Shown: positions 31,715-43,587 of the stretch, piece by piece
Position numbering within the stretch: position 1 is the first letter of the stretch
Layout: every line of letters begins with the position of its first letter
NCBI GenBank assembly: GCA_946406115.1
Contig: OX291553.1
Location: 5,895,001-5,959,000, forward strand
Source: Apoda limacodes
Taxonomy: Eukaryota; Arthropoda; Insecta; Lepidoptera; Limacodidae
DNA: 64,000 bases
Direction: 5' to 3'
The notes under the pieces: model-generated
Database searches by the model: none
What the model was told of the DNA's origin: nothing
The model's input: the letters and a program-made list of their open reading frames with translations, nothing else
Made by a program: the position numbers and the translations under genes

Positions 31715-34700
31715 CTATAAGTTAATTTTAAAATGACCCCAAGCATATGTATCTGTTGAATTAGGTAAAATATATCTCTTGGTGTCATTACAGGATAGAC
31801 AAGTTTTATTAATTTGTTGTGTAAAAATAGTATGTTTCACACTTCGAATCCTACACATTTGTGAAACATTTACATTTTTATTAAATAGACACAACTTAAA
31901 ATTTTCCAAATTCATCTTTTTTGTCACACTTTTATTTACACCATTAGCTTTAGCAATAACCTTACTTTCAATGTCCATTGCATACATTTTTGATCGAAGT
32001 CCTACAAACTCCCGAAATATTTTACCATTGTTCTCATCCTTAAAATATCCAAGTTTCTTTTTATTTAAAAGTGGGAAACCATAAACATTATCACTAGAAT
32101 AGTCTGAAGTATCGAAAAAACATTCTAAGTCAGATTTTATATCATTATAAAAATTATCTGTAAATACATGGTAAACTAAGCTATCCGTATCAGTGTATAA
32201 TAACTTGACACTATTATTGTATTTTCTTTTCATGTAATTATAATGAAAGTTATACATCAATGTTTTTGATATTTCTAATATACAAAATCCTAAAACAAAT
32301 GGTTTATTGAAATATACCTTAGTCTTTTGTAATTGTACAGCAATTAAAGACTCGGAGAATATAGATAGACTATGAAACTCAGGGCGAGCAATTAAACTTT
32401 GTGCACCTTGAATTTTTCCAAGGCTTTTTCCAGTGGGTTAACAATTTCACATTAACACGTTTTTCAACATTTTCCATAGTTTTACCAAAGACTGCATTAT
32501 TCATAAGTTTATAAAAATCTTTTTTAAAGTCACTTTTAGCTAAAGTTCTTAGTTGTGTATTTAAATCTATATATTTCTTCAACCAAGGACTTTGCTCAAA
32601 CTGTAAAACTCTATGAACTCTAATTAATTTCATACCAAGTTGTAAACATTGCTTCAGATTTCTATAGTGAATAATATATTTAGTTTTGTTATATAAATTT
32701 GGTACTAATTTTTTATCTTTACTGTTACCGATTACAATGTTTTCAGGGCATAAAGGTAAGTCTGAATGAAGATCATGTAAATTTTCAGGGTATGCAAGAT
32801 CAACTTCCAGTATGTATCCAATATCTAATGAATCTGATATATTGAAGTCTATGTTCGGGTTAACCCATTCAAAATCTCTTACAGGCAAATACTGAGACAT
32901 TGCCCAACCATAGAGATTGTTTGCATCAAAATACATTAGGTAGGATTTTGGTAAGTTATCTTTGTAATCACCCATGTACTCGTTATTTGCCTTTCCATAT
33001 CTGTTAGAACACTGTGAAATACCACCTCTTATACCAGACTTTACGAATGCTATTTTATCAAAGTCTTTTAATAATTCCAGTGTTATGTTAGTACATTTTA
33101 GCATTGCATCCCAGCTTAATCCTGGAAGGGTATAATATTGTACAGGGTCGAGTTCATATGTTTTGATACAAATTTCTCTAAAGTTTTCAAAAATATCAGT
33201 GAGTAACATTACATCAGTTCTTAAGTATAGATTGGAATAGTCCAACATATTTTTACATTTAAATTGGACCCAAACATTTTGAGCATGTTTAGAATCATCA
33301 TCTGAGACACTGGTATTACTTAAAGAGTTAAAGAAAGCGTCTTGATCTGGAAGAGTTGTAACTTTTAAGGATTCATAAGAATTAACAAATTCATAAGGAA
33401 AAACACCTTTCCTAATAAGTTTATTAAAATCATTTTCGTTTGGAAATTGTTTTCTTAATTCTATAAATTGATCTTTTTTTAGATTTTTAGCTAAACTATC
33501 TAAACTACTGGCCATGAATTTAAAGGAATCTAAAAACCGCAAATGTACTAAATGACCTCTTATATTAAGTTTTTTTGAGAATGAAATATATTTTTCCTTA
33601 TTTTGCGGAATGATATCTATTTCTCCATCTTTAAAATTCAAAGCATGAACAATAAAATGAGCATAATTACTTAGATTATGAAATAGAATGGGAATGAAAA
33701 AGGGAACACGATACTTTGAACTACATAATTCGTGAGCAACACCTCTAAAATTACCAGTATTCCAATCATAGTCTACTGTGATGTCATCACCCAATAGCCC
33801 TTCACAAATATAACATAATTGCGATTGTCTAATAGATTCCTTCTCTTCGTTAGTTAATGGAAGTGGACATTTTTGAAAACAATTTATCCTATGTATATTG
33901 CTAATATCTTTGTAAATGCTTTCCATAAACATTTTTGTACAATTAGGCCCTGTGTATGTTCTGTATGTAGACAGCTTATCATCATACGAACATTTTATAG
34001 AGTATCCATAACTATAAACTTCATGTTCATGTATTGTTTTTGTATATGACTTCGATGGATCAGGGTCACATGAGGTGACGGGTTTTAAAAGAGCTTCAAA
34101 GTCTGTATATATTACAAAAGGTAATTTTAATTTTCTTTGAAACTTATCAAAATAGATCTCATCATTATTTGTTTCCCGATTAAACCAATCTTTTCCTTTT
34201 TTATGAATTCCTGGTAATTCAGTAACAATATGAGCACAGTCATGTTTTTGGTGATTAATTAAATTAACTTTAGATTTAAAATATAGAAGGCAACCATCAC
34301 AGATATGAATAGCATTATTTCGATTCGTTATTTGTTTACTTACCAAGCGTGATAAATTTTTTATAAAACAATAATGACCATTTGAACCATTGTTTAAAAA
34401 TAATAAGTTAATGTGTAATTCTTTACGACATTTTGTAAAATATAATGGTCCAACGATGGTATTACATTTTTTTTCTTTGTTAAATTCTAATCCGAAAACA
34501 TTGATACTAATGTTATTCTGTTTTTCTACCTTGGGTATATCCGATAATTTGATTGGGAACTGTATATTATTAAACTTTAGTCTATTTTGATTCCTCAAGT
34601 ATGATGATACCCTTTCAGAACTTTTATTTACAGGATATAGTGCGGATAATAAAGCCCACTTAAAACATTGTTGATCGTTATTTTTTACATTTATGACTGC

Positions 34701-35616
34701 TTTTTTACGCTTAATATCTAAAGGTAATTCAATAAACGAAGACCCTCGTAAGGGATTGAACTTATTAACATTCATTTCTAAGAACTGAATTTTTTTTAAA
34801 GTCCATCCACTATATTTTGCTTCGAAATCACTCATTTTATTTTTAATGTCTTCGCTTAAAGTTTCTAAATAATTTTCTAATTCGTCCCCTAAAGAAATAG
34901 TCCAATTTTTTGTTTGAAAATCGAAAGAATGTTTTAAATCTTTTGTTTCCTGTTCAAAATCTGCATGAATAATAAAATTAACTTTAACAATAGTTAACTC
35001 TTTTAAACATTCCTGAATAAGAAATAGTATCGACTCTTTAATTGATGCTATGAATACTTCAGGAGTTTGTATTTTAAGTGACTCATTAGCTTTAGGTGAT
35101 ACAATTCTATACGTTAAGACCCGAGACCCAAAAGCAACTGATATAACAGAGACATTATGTAAATTATGATTATGAATAAGACATTTTTCTTTGCGTTCCT
35201 TAGATCGTAAGTGCTGAGCATAGAACCTTTGGCTAACCTTTAATTCACATATTTGACACATAACGTTCTGTCTATGTGTTGTATTGGAAGATGATGACGT
35301 CGATGCTTGTTGTAAATCTTCAACACTAATATCAGCTTGTCTCTTCAAACCTCGACCGACTTGAATTGAAGATTTTCTGTAGGTATAACATGCTTATGTT
35401 AATATAAGAACACAAATATGTAACATAAAATTTAAATAAGTATAGTTAGAATGTATACCTGAATGTTTCCTCAACTTCTTTACAGATGTTAAACAGTGAA
35501 GTGTCATAATACGGATTTTCCAGAGCATTATCTTCATAATTCTCACACGCTCTCATTAGTTCTTTTTCTTCTTCTTCAAAAACATTTTGAAAAAAAAAAA
35601 CACTTTCTAGTGACAT
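31715..35616 (-). pseudogene. polB: Protein-primed family B DNA polymerase, spliced, one frameshift and eroded exonuclease
   Basis: Replicates the element. A first exon (35,459-35,616; ATG at 35,616, product begins MSLESVFFFQNVFEEEE) joins by a clean 82-bp GT-AG intron (35,377-35,458) in phase to the main frame, which otherwise lacks an ATG near its start. An N-terminal C2H2-like finger (CQICELKVSQRF) follows. Exonuclease: ExoI YTDFEALL (about 34,095-34,118); ExoII reads NLSNYAHF, missing the Asp (about 33,661-33,686); ExoIII YLRTDVMLL (about 33,205-33,232). Polymerase: motif A DANNLYG (about 32,912-32,932), motif B NNAVFGKT (about 32,484-32,510), motif C YTDTDS (about 32,181-32,199). A single frameshift lies in A-rich runs at about 32,410-32,430, between B and C. 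Total about 1,200 codons, normal for Polintons. Confidence 0.92.
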
Positions 35617-35789
35617 GGTTGAAATAAACCAGTTTAGCTTTGCTTGTGAATGATGAATTAATAATTAATATAATGTTCGATTTTTCTCTTATATATACAA
35701 GTCGATAAGGTGATTACAATATTAGTTGATGGTTAATTAATAGTTGCTCGTTACTTATCAATTAGATACTCATAAAATTTTGTAACGAT

Positions 35790-36879
35790 GGTTCTTATAA
35801 ATTAATATAGCTATTAGAGATTACTTTTTAAAAAAGTATTTTTTACAGTTATTGGTTTCTGCTATTTGCTTCGTGATATCAAATATGATACCCTTCGTTT
35901 GCTCATATTTTTCATCTTTTATATCCGTATAATATTTGATCCTCACTTCTGAGTGTTTCCAATGTTCATCAACTGGTACTTTTTTCAATTTTATGAGGTC
36001 ATACACCTCAATTTTCATCAAATGTGTAGCATGAGCCCCATCATCATTATTAGTAGACAAGTATGTGACACCAGGGATACCATCTTTTGAAGATCTCGCC
36101 ACTGTAGAGCTGAGTTTCTTTTTCTTCTGATTGGTCCCCTCAAAGAATGAGTCGATACTATTTCGACGAGACCGTTTGAGCTTTGTTGTTTCTAAGGCCT
36201 TCTCAGTTGATTGCTCATCATCCGATGTAGCGTAGTAGTAATGCTTGAACGTGTTTTCTTCCATTACGTTAAATGTTGAATTCTGTAATAAAATAAGCCT
36301 ATGCTTTAAAAACATATTTGTATAATAATTTGAATCAAAAATTTGCCTAAAGTGAAAACCTAAACAAAATTGGTTTAAGTAATAGACATTCAAACAAACA
36401 CATAGTTTTGAGGGTCTGTAATATATAATAAATATAGATAAAGAATTATAAAGCAAAAAAACACATACCTCCATAGCTTTTTTTGAAGTAAATAGAACCA
36501 GCCTCAGTATCACACAGGATGAATTCAATCACTTGATGATAAATTGTAACTCGAATACTATCGACTAGTGTTTTTGGATCCTATATATATACGATTTATC
36601 TTACAAGTACAAATATAATTAAAAAGGTATTAGGAATGTCACCACAAACATCATTATCGCACTCACGACATTGTAATTAAATAAGAATAACTAATAAACG
36701 GAAAAATACGATGGACCCATTACGATAATGATATAACTACTTAACAAAACTACACAGAACCTACAGTGATATCACGTGGTAGTTCTGGTATCCCAGACAC
36801 AGGGGGTAGTTTTGAGAAAGTTTTTAGGCGAGGGGTTGGGGGTTGGAGGGTGCGCCAGAACCAACGAATCCCCTCTACT
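35790..36879 (-). repeat. Right terminal inverted repeat of the Polinton
   Basis: Inverted match of the left repeat, including the terminus and the whole internal gene. It lacks the two extra terminal iterations seen on the left. Apart from that length difference the arms are nearly identical across the coding region, with one amino-acid change. Confidence 0.93.
35821..36474 (-). CDS. Gene inside the right inverted repeat, second copy, function unknown
   Basis: This is the mirror copy of the gene at 24,812-25,465, with one residue different (KIEVYDL here, KIEVHDL on the left). Secure exon 35,821-36,282; probable mini first exon 36,469-36,474 joined by the same GT-AG intron. It also reads inward, toward PolB, whose first exon starts about 200 bp further on. 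Having the gene in both arms means any complete element carries two copies kept alike by recombination or replication. Confidence 0.7.
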   Translation of the reverse strand: MEVCVFLLYNSLSIFIIYYRPSKLCVCLNVYYLNQFCLGFHFRQIFDSNYYTNMFLKHRLILLQNSTFNVMEENTFKHYYYATSDDEQSTEKALETTKLKRSRRNSIDSFFEGTNQKKKKLSSTVARSSKDGIPGVTYLSTNNDDGAHATHLMKIEVYDLIKLKKVPVDEHWKHSEVRIKYYTDIKDEKYEQTKGIIFDITKQIAETNNCKKYFFKK

Positions 36880-36885
36880 AACCAG
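36880..36885. repeat. Target-site duplication, right copy (aaccag)
   Basis: Direct repeat of 24,239-24,244, immediately outside the right terminus ccctctact. Confidence 0.95.
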
Positions 36886-36893
36886 CGAGTTAC

Positions 36894-36960
36894 CTGATTG
36901 TCCCATGTAGGTTCTTGGGTCTTGAAAGCTGACAGTCTTAAAGTCGCAGCACTGTCTTCT
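36894..36960 (-). other. Candidate 67-bp internal exon of a host gene
   Basis: On the minus strand, a pyrimidine-containing acceptor (attgtttacag) precedes 67 bp of unusually GC-balanced sequence, open in two frames, followed by a consensus donor (atcag/gtaact) at 36,893. One frame reads EDSAATLRLSAFKTQEPTW. The surrounding DNA is AT-rich, so the exon stands out. I do not recognise the protein. The Polinton target duplication begins 8 bases past the exon, inside the 5' splice region. If real, the gene runs toward lower coordinates and the element sits in its intron. Confidence 0.4.
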
Positions 36961-36962
36961 CT

Positions 36963-39600
36963 GTAAACAATTTAAAAAAAATTCTAATTGTTATAGTTTT
37001 ACGGTGTTTTTCTATACAAGTTTTATACCTTGAACACAGGTACCTACAGTTTTGACTAATAAAAAGGAAACTAGCAGTAACATAACAGGGATTTTTATTT
37101 TTAAGATGAAATAATAAATTAGATTAAGGCATTGAATCCGTACTAAGGAAGATCTAGCGCAGATCTAAAAAAATATAAAAAAAAAGAAAAACTGTTGCAT
37201 TAATTAAATATAAATAAAATCAGGATAATTGCAACAGTGTCATAATATTGAGAGCTGAGCTGAGCAAAAACCATTGTGAAAACGTTAATTACATGTCTAA
37301 TAATTTTATCAGTATTTTTTTTATTTTATCCTAATATAATCAGAATATTTCCAATGAGCAATAAAATGTTACATTCAAAAATTCTCTATTTACTTGACAA
37401 AATGAACTACTGAAAATTATATATTATTTATTTTTAATTTTACAATAAATAAATAAATAACACACTTTTACTTACAGTATATAAATGAGTAAGTACTGCT
37501 TGATCACTTTTCTTGATTTTGGTAATTCCACTTTTCACTAATTAAAGTTTTGAGACGTGTTCACACCGCTACAAGTTTCTAGAATGAGTTATAATAATTA
37601 TTATAGAAATAATTCTCACGGTTTGCTTATACTCCGACCAATGAATCTTGAACACTTCGGAATTTAGAGCAATTCAATCGTGTTTAATATACGTTTTAAC
37701 ACCAGTATCTTATTGTTTTGTAGTATAATATCTAGGTCATATTAATATATTCTAACATACTTGCAAATATGAGTGATTAATTTAACTTAAAAAAAACAAT
37801 TTGTTTTCACATTCATTGAGAAAATAAGTTTTATTATTTTTAAGCAAATTTTATATTATACAAAATTTTAGATGATTTGTTCATAATAGCGAATTTAGGT
37901 TATTTGTCCCTACCGTAGAAGCAAAGCCTTCGTTAGATAAAGGAGGCTTAGGCTATTGTCCACCGCACTGACCTCTGGTCGCAAATTGGTGGAATAATTA
38001 AAGTACATAAATATATTATAAATACATTTAAGTTAATATAGTTCTTTGTGGGTTCGTAACCGATTTGTCTTTTTATAATTTGTTGTTTCATTAATGTAAT
38101 ATTTTAAAGTATCATGTATAGTTCAGCGACAAATACATAAACAAAGAGCCTTGCAAGCACAAAATAGTATCGCGAACATAATATGAGAAGTTCATCTATT
38201 GAGAAATGTTACAGACAAGTAAAAAAACATACGATAGTAAATATATCCGTATTGCTTATTTTTATATAAAGTTTTTGTAATCTTAGTTGTATAGCGAGTC
38301 ATATAAGAAAAAGTACTACTTAGTGTTTTTTTCCCTCTTTTTATGAAAAAAATCATACAACGTCTCACAATTAAACTATTAAAGTTATAACTACAATAAC
38401 TAACGAATCCAGTTTTCGAAAACATAAGTTTAAATCTAAGTTTTTGATTATGATTTATAAGTGTGGTATTTTGCCGAAATATGTGTTGAGAGGGGTTCAA
38501 TCATCGATATGATTTTTCATATCGATGGGTTCAATTCGCGAAGCATAAATTATATTTGACAATTAGTATTTTATAATATATGAAGGAGTTAATAAAGGTT
38601 AATTTTAATAAGAAATGTAACTTAGATTTTAACCATTTGGTCAAATGTCTACAGTGCGACATTTTCAACATTGTACCGCGACCTAATATCAATTTACTAC
38701 ACATCCTTTGACGCAAGGCGGCAAAGAATACCTAAGCGTGATAATTGCAAAGTATGCAATATTATTGATTTAGGGTTCGATTGGGTTTAATTTAAAAAAA
38801 TCAAACGGTACATTTTATCTAGTCATGAGCTGTTTGAGTAAAATTAAAACTTCGTTATAGACGTTATTATCGTTAGACATATTCCAATTTTCAACAACTG
38901 TATAGTATAGAGTAGGTATAAAGTTATGTGTTAAGATGATTTTTAATGTTTGTCTATGTGTAATTACATCTGCAGAAATTATTTGTAATTATTACCTAGT
39001 ACATGTCAAATTATTTCAAACCTCTAATGATAAAAATAGGAGTTTTAAAAGGTAGATATCGTAGTAATAAAAATTAGGTGTTGGTATGACTCGCTCTTGA
39101 CCGGTTTTTCTATTTTGCTGACGAATCTATATTCAATAGCTTATAAGCTCACACAGCTCTATATAGTTGTGTTTCTATTTTAAAAGTCTTTTGCTAAACT
39201 GAATGTAAAATTTGAAATAGGTATACATATACTTTACCTTTTCTGTGGTGTTTGCTTTGTAGTAGCACGAGCGATGTGACGTGTGTGATGACTCATCGTA
39301 TCATAACGCGTGCAGACAAATACATGTTTGATGATCATATATAATTTGTATAATAGATTGTTATCAAAATAGATTATTTTTTAAAATGTTTTTATAATTT
39401 GTTATATTAAATTGTTTTTATGATAGTACCTATTCATTACCGATTGATAGAATGTGACCCTTATTACGCAACCATAATTAATGCTATTTTATTTTATTTC
39501 TTTTTGCACCACCAAGGTGGCAAACAAGCTTACGTTCCACCTAATCTTAAGTAGTTACTTCATGTCAATAAGAAGATAACTTTATATGTTGTTTTGTTCC
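36963..39600. other. AT-rich intergenic or intronic sequence
   Basis: No gene is supported; frames are short and A/T-dominated. A dispersed repeat (caaggtggcaaacaagctta, 39,514 onward) belongs to a type common in Lepidoptera. A polypyrimidine tract and cag at 39,587-39,603 look like a splice acceptor for the following frame. Confidence 0.5.
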
Positions 39601-39603
39601 CAG

Positions 39604-39967
39604 TTCAAAAAAGAAGAACCGAAAAGACCTCTTCACAATTTAAAATTTTGAGGAAAAAGCATCGAGCAGCAAGAAGACTGTTCACAGTACAACATCCTCT
39701 TTTACATCGCGCGTTTCAACAGGTCAGACTCGTCGCGTCGGGAACTTTCAAGGAGACTTCTTCATCGATTTGAAGATTTACAACACGGGTGACGTTCAGG
39801 ACGCTCCACCCGAGGAACGTTACAAAAAAACCCCCGCAGCGGTAAAGCTACAGTGTGAGAGCTCTTCCAATGAATGGGGGGCTATACAGGAATATCTCGC
39901 TATAGCCTTCAACTTGTTTAAGGATAGTGAGCCTACGCATTTTAATAATAAGTTAAAATTTACCTAA
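39604..39967 (+). pseudogene. Exon-like hypothetical frame upstream of the second PolB
   Basis: An acceptor-like sequence (gttttgttcccag) is followed by a basic stretch in one frame (FKKEEPKRPLHNLKF, then a stop) and a longer open frame in another, from about 39,644 to 39,967, ending in PEERYKKTPAAVKLQ ... KDSEPTHFNNKLKFT. A frameshift in the A run near 39,606-39,612 would connect them. It lies 130 bp upstream of the PolB finger domain on the same strand. I do not recognise it. By analogy with the extra PolB exon of the first element it could be an upstream exon or accessory gene of element two, but this is weak. Confidence 0.35.
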
Positions 39968-40101
39968 AAAATATATTAACAATGGATTTATCTACATTAT
40001 TTTATTTTTGAACTCACGCATTATACTTTAAAAATTCATGAGGTAAATAACTATTTCATAACAACTTTCTGAAAAAAGTTTTCGTTAATTCATTAAAAAA
40101 A

Positions 40102-43100
40102 ATGCCTTTCTGTTCTGTTTGTAGCGTATATGTCAATAATAAGTCATGGACTAGTCACGTAAGGAGCAATACGCACAAAAAAAATGATAAAACTCAACGC
40201 TATAACGATGGGGTTGAAATTATTAGCTCGGCGTTTCATCGACGCATTATTTCCTATAGACTAGTGGCTTTTGAACCTATTCCAAATAATCTATCTATGT
40301 TTTTAAACTCTCTTCGTAGTAAAATAATGTTACTTTTGAATGAAAACTTACAAAAACATACCTGTCTAAAGGTAAATTTCGAGTTATTTTAAATTTTTGT
40401 TTTGTTTAAAAATAACAAGCAAGAAATTAAGTCCTTCAGTACGAAAAACATACCAATTTATTATAATTACGATTTTAATAAGTTTTTTTCAAAAGTTGTT
40501 GATACTTTAACAAAGAAAGTTGAAGAGTTTGAGCAACGTGAAAGCGGTTGGGCCTTCCTAAGTGCTTCACATTTGGAGGTAAATGTAAACCGTTGCGGGG
40601 TGGTGAGGGGTCCACATTTATACAACTGCCGAGAGTCATAAAGAATAAAAAAGCTTGTCTTAACATTCAGAATAACGATCAGTTTTGTTTTTTATGGAGT
40701 GTTATGGCAAACCTTTACCCAGCAAAATATTATTCTGAAAGAGTAACATCTTATCCTCATTTTCATGATGTTTTGAACATAGATGGCATGGCTTTTCCCG
40801 TTACGTTTACAGATATCCACATTTTTGAAAAAAATAATCCACAGCTTAAATTCATAATTTTTGGTTTGCAAAACAATAAGACCATAACGGGACCATTGTA
40901 TAAGTCTGAAAATATAAGTAATAAAAAAATCATACATTTGTTGTTTTTTAAAAATAATGGTAAATCGCATTACTGTCTCATTAAGGATTTGTCACGGCTT
41001 GTTCGTAAACAAATAACAAACCATCACGGTAAACTGTATTTTTGCGACACGTGTTTAGTATTTTTTAAAACACAACTCGAAGTTGATAATCACGTTTGTG
41101 GTGGAATAGTGACTTTATTACCGGAAAAGGGTTCAGTAATCAAATTCAAAAATTATGACCGTTTTCAAAATGTGCCTGTCATAATTTACGCGGACATGGA
41201 AACTTTATTGAAACCGTGCTATAAAGAAACATCAGGCACTTCGAATACAGAAACGTTACAACATCATATTCCAGCAGCGTTTGCTTATCAAATTGTTTGT
41301 ACAGCGGACCCGAACCATAATCGATATGTCTCTTACCGCGGCGTTGACTGTATTGAAACATTTATCGATTATATTTATAGAGACGCGCGTAAAATACACA
41401 AAATTCTATCTCAAAATGTTCCTATTATTTTTAATGACAATGATGCAAAAGATTTTAAAAATGCTACCCTTTGCCATATTTGCCAGAATTTTTTATTTGG
41501 TGACAAAGTGACAGATCATTGTCATATATCAGGCCGTTATCGTGGTGCAGCTCATAACTATTGTAATTTACAATACAAAATTCCCAAATTTGTACCGATA
41601 TTTTTCCACAATCTGGCAGGCTATGACAGCCATCTGTTTATCAAAAATCTAGGAGAAGCTCCAGGAGCGATAAAAATCATTCCTAAAACTAAAGAGCTAT
41701 ATCTAAAAAAAATCTATATCTCATTTACTAAATTCATTCCAGTTTCCGATGAAGAATTCATTCAGCTACGATTTGTATATTCTTATAAATTTTTAGGCAC
41801 CAGTTTAGAAAAGTTGGCTAAAACTTTTAAAAAAGAACATTTTATACATCATCTTAGATGTTTTTTAAATCCAACTCAATTCGATTTAGTTACACGTAAA
41901 GGAGTTTATCCTTACGAATATATGGATAAATGGGATCGTTACAATGAACAGAAACTTCCTAAAAAAGAATGTTTTTACAGTTCTCTTACTAATGAAACTA
42001 TTTCGGATGAAGATTACGAACACGCTCAAACAGTTTGGCGCGCATTTGCTATTTTAAATCTCGGTCAGTACACTGATTTATATTTGCAAATTGATGTGCT
42101 TTTGCTGACGGATATTATCGAAAATTTTAGGCAAACATGCAAACGTCACTATCTTCTTGATCCAGCATATAACTTAACAGCAAGTAGCTTATCATGGGAT
42201 AGCATGCTTTTTAAAACAGGTTTCGAGCTTGAACTCATTGGAGATTTAGAAATAATTAGAATGATTCAAGCCGGCATAAGGGGCGGTGTTTGTATGTGTT
42301 CGCACAGATATGCAGAAGCTAACAATAAACACGTTTTACACTATGATCCTTTGTTAACTGACTCATATATAGTCTACATAGATTGTAACAATCTTTATGG
42401 ATACAGCATGTGCCAAGCTTTGCCTTTTTCAAACTTTCGATTTTTGAGTCAATCAGAAATAGATAATTTTAATGTTAACAATGTATCAAATGATGCTGAT
42501 TACGGGTTTATACTAGAAGTCGATTTGATTTATCCTAAAGAATTGCATGGAAAACATAACGAGTTACCACTATAACTTGTCCAGAAAAAAGTATTCCTCC
42601 CGGAGGGAAAACTTCTAAACTTATTTCGAATTTATTCGACAAATATTTTTACGTAATTCACTATGTAAATTTAAAAACTTGTATTAAACACGGTTTAATC
42701 CTTAAAAAAGTGCATCGCGTTATTACGTTTAGGCAGAGCTCTAACCTAAAACAATACATCGATCTAAATACAAGTTTAAGACAAAACGCAAAATCGGAAT
42801 TTGAACAAGACTTTTTTAAATTGTCAAACAATAGTATCTTTGGTAAAACATTAGAAAACAACGAGCGAAGGGTTAAGGTACAGTGAGTGAATCAATGGTC
42901 TGACATTCAAAATAAAACTAAAAAGAAAAATAGCGCAGACAAATTCATAGCAAGTCCGAGTTTTCATAGTGTTTCAGTCTTTACTGAAAATTTGGTTGCT
43001 ATACAAACCAAGCCTGAACAGATAATTTTAGATAAGCCTCTATACATAGGGTTTACCGTGCTCGAGCTATCTAAAGCTCACATGTACGATTTTCATTACT

Positions 43101-43582
43101 CTATTGTTCAACCATTTTATGGTAAACGCGTACGCATGTGCTACACTGATACAGACAGTTTCATATATCACATAAAAACACCTGACTTTTATAAAGACGT
43201 AAAAAAACATTTTATACAGTACTTCGATACTAGCAATTATGGTTTACAAAATGACTATGACTTGCCACTAATTAATAAAAAAGTTCCAGGTCTTTTTAAA
43301 GACGAAATGGGAGGGGATATTATTACAAAGTTTGTAGGCCTACGTTCTAAATTGTACTGCGTTAAAACTGCAAACAGTATTATTAAAAAAGCTAAAGGTG
43401 TAAAGACATGTGTTGTACGAAATTTAAGTTTTTCAAATTATAGAAAAACATTGTTTAAAGGCGGTGTGATAAAAAAAAAAATAATTTTAATCAAATCTAT
43501 AAAACACGAAGTCTTCACGCGTAGCGTTAAAAAGATTGCCCTGTCAAGCAACGACGATAAGCGATTGGTGTCAGGGGTATAA
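40102..43582 (+). pseudogene. polB: Protein-primed family B DNA polymerase of the second element, multiple lesions
   Basis: Starts at the ATG at 40,102 with a finger (CSVCSVYVNNKSWTSHVRS). Exonuclease motifs are intact, unlike in the first element: ExoI IYADMETLL (about 41,185), ExoII FHNLAGYDSHLF (about 41,608-41,640), ExoIII YLQIDVLLL (about 42,080). Polymerase motif A DCNNLYGYS (about 42,380), motif B KLSNNSIFGKT (about 42,820-42,850), motif C CYTDTDSF (about 43,141-43,163). Lesions: an in-frame stop at 40,390-40,392, a frameshift near 40,595-40,620, a frameshift with a small insertion near 42,570-42,580, an in-frame TGA at about 42,884, and loss of the usual C-terminal end near 43,580. 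About 1,160 codons in all. The number of lesions makes sequencing error an unlikely sole cause. Confidence 0.92.
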
Positions 43583-43587
43583 GTTAC

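Larger units (their letters stand above)
24245..36879. mobile_element. Full-length Maverick/Polinton element, about 12.6 kb
   Basis: A self-synthesising DNA transposon, related to adintoviruses, bounded by long terminal inverted repeats that begin agtagaggggattcg and by a perfect 6-bp target duplication. It carries the diagnostic set: protein-primed PolB, FtsK/HerA-type packaging ATPase, retroviral-type integrase with chromodomain, adenain-like protease, double-jelly-roll major capsid protein and penton-like minor capsid protein. All core genes lie on the minus strand in tight succession. It is shorter than the common 15-20 kb. PolB, integrase, major capsid and one conserved gene carry lesions, so this copy probably cannot move by itself unless some lesions are assembly errors. 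Confidence 0.97.

Noticed and set aside
38192..38716. Two minus-strand frames of 102 and 61 codons
   Set aside because: AT-driven frames rich in Tyr, Phe, Asn and Lys without motifs, in otherwise non-coding sequence.
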